5,854 nucleotides of DNA from Treponema sp. (lineage in GTDB: Bacteria > Spirochaetota > Spirochaetia > Treponematales > Treponemataceae). The DNA is taken from NCBI GenBank assembly GCA_017614655.1, contig JAGABO010000032.1, positions 1 through 5,854 on the forward strand, read 5' to 3'. Of the stretch, positions 5,659 through 5,854 are shown piece by piece. Under the pieces are notes generated by a model. That model ran no database searches. It was given only the letters and a program-made list of their open reading frames with translations, and was not told where the DNA came from. A program made the position numbers and the translations under genes. Positions within the stretch are counted from its first letter, which is position 1. Each line of letters opens with the position of its first letter.

Positions 5659-5854
5659 ATGTTGACAAAGAAACCGTTAAGCGCAAAAACTCTCTTGCTC
5701 TCTTGCTCTCTTGCTCTCTTGCCCGGGAAACTGCCTGTAATATTCCACTGACTTTTAAAAATTTACCTTGCACACAAAAGCCTCATAAAAAGTTCCGCCG
5801 TGACGTCATGGTAACTGCCACGGCCGGGACTGTACGTACATACATTGAAAATAA
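5659..5854 (+). CDS. Possible phase-variable exported protein, out of frame at the present repeat count (runs off the right edge)
   Basis: ATG 5659 opens a signal-peptide-like sequence: MLTKKPLSAK, then the hydrophobic TLLLSCSLALL encoded by the 8-bp repeats. In its own frame it stops at TGA 5749-5751 after 30 residues. Another frame is open from 5634 to the window's end and after the repeats reads RETACNIPLTFKN, later VMVTATAGTVRTYIEN. The last segment resembles the start of the mature part of RND-type periplasmic adaptor (membrane fusion) proteins, but the match is weak. With three or six repeats instead of four, ATG 5659 would join this frame, giving a signal peptide ending LLLSCSLARETAC. 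With five it would meet a stop at once. In the window as given the gene appears OFF, unless a TTG at 5703 is used. No good Shine-Dalgarno precedes ATG 5659. Confidence 0.4.
5691..5722 (+). repeat. 8-bp tandem repeat, four perfect copies (TCTCTTGC)
   Basis: Units lie at 5691-5698, 5699-5706, 5707-5714 and 5715-5722 without mismatch. The unit length is not a multiple of three, so gain or loss of one copy shifts the reading frame. It sits in the hydrophobic part of a signal-peptide-like sequence, the typical layout of a slipped-strand contingency locus. Confidence 0.95.

Overview
The window looks chromosomal and most likely spirochaetal, probably a host-associated Treponema-like organism. That placement is an inference from gene content: a Rho factor with a long low-complexity N-terminal extension next to rpmE, an Rpn-family nuclease gene, moderate GC with A/T-rich intergenic DNA, and strong GGAGG-type ribosome binding sites. 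No rRNA or marker gene fixes the genus.

Layout, left to right. At 1-177 (minus) lies the N-terminal part of an HU-family DNA-binding protein. A gene-poor stretch of about 560 bases follows, holding a strong nested hairpin (437-490). A promoter with both consensus hexamers, a 17-bp spacer and an extended -10 (694-722) drives a two-gene tRNA unit, tRNA-Val(TAC) and tRNA-Pro(TGG). Next come rho (1034-2854, plus) and rpmE (3078-3287, plus), the latter with its own promoter and a structured leader. A strong hairpin terminator at 3307-3341 sits between rpmE and the convergent minus-strand block.

The minus-strand block contains a stand-alone RlmK-type 23S rRNA methyltransferase (3419-4543), which seems to be transcribed as a leaderless mRNA. 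Upstream of it is an Rpn-family PD-(D/E)XK nuclease gene (4607-5422). The last 200 bases (plus strand) hold four perfect copies of an 8-bp repeat inside a signal-peptide-like sequence. The frame open to the window's end is out of register with the only plausible ATG, as in an OFF-state contingency locus.

The HU, tRNA, rho, rpmE and rlmK genes are core information-processing functions (nucleoid, translation, transcription termination, ribosome assembly and modification). The accessory signals are at the right: the Rpn gene has a well-placed internal Shine-Dalgarno and ATG that would make a separate 58-residue C-terminal protein, matching the gene-within-gene toxin-antitoxin design known for Rpn anti-phage systems. 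The other points of interest are the perfect 45-bp duplication in the disordered region of Rho, the nested hairpin in the left intergenic region, and the possible attenuator ahead of rpmE.
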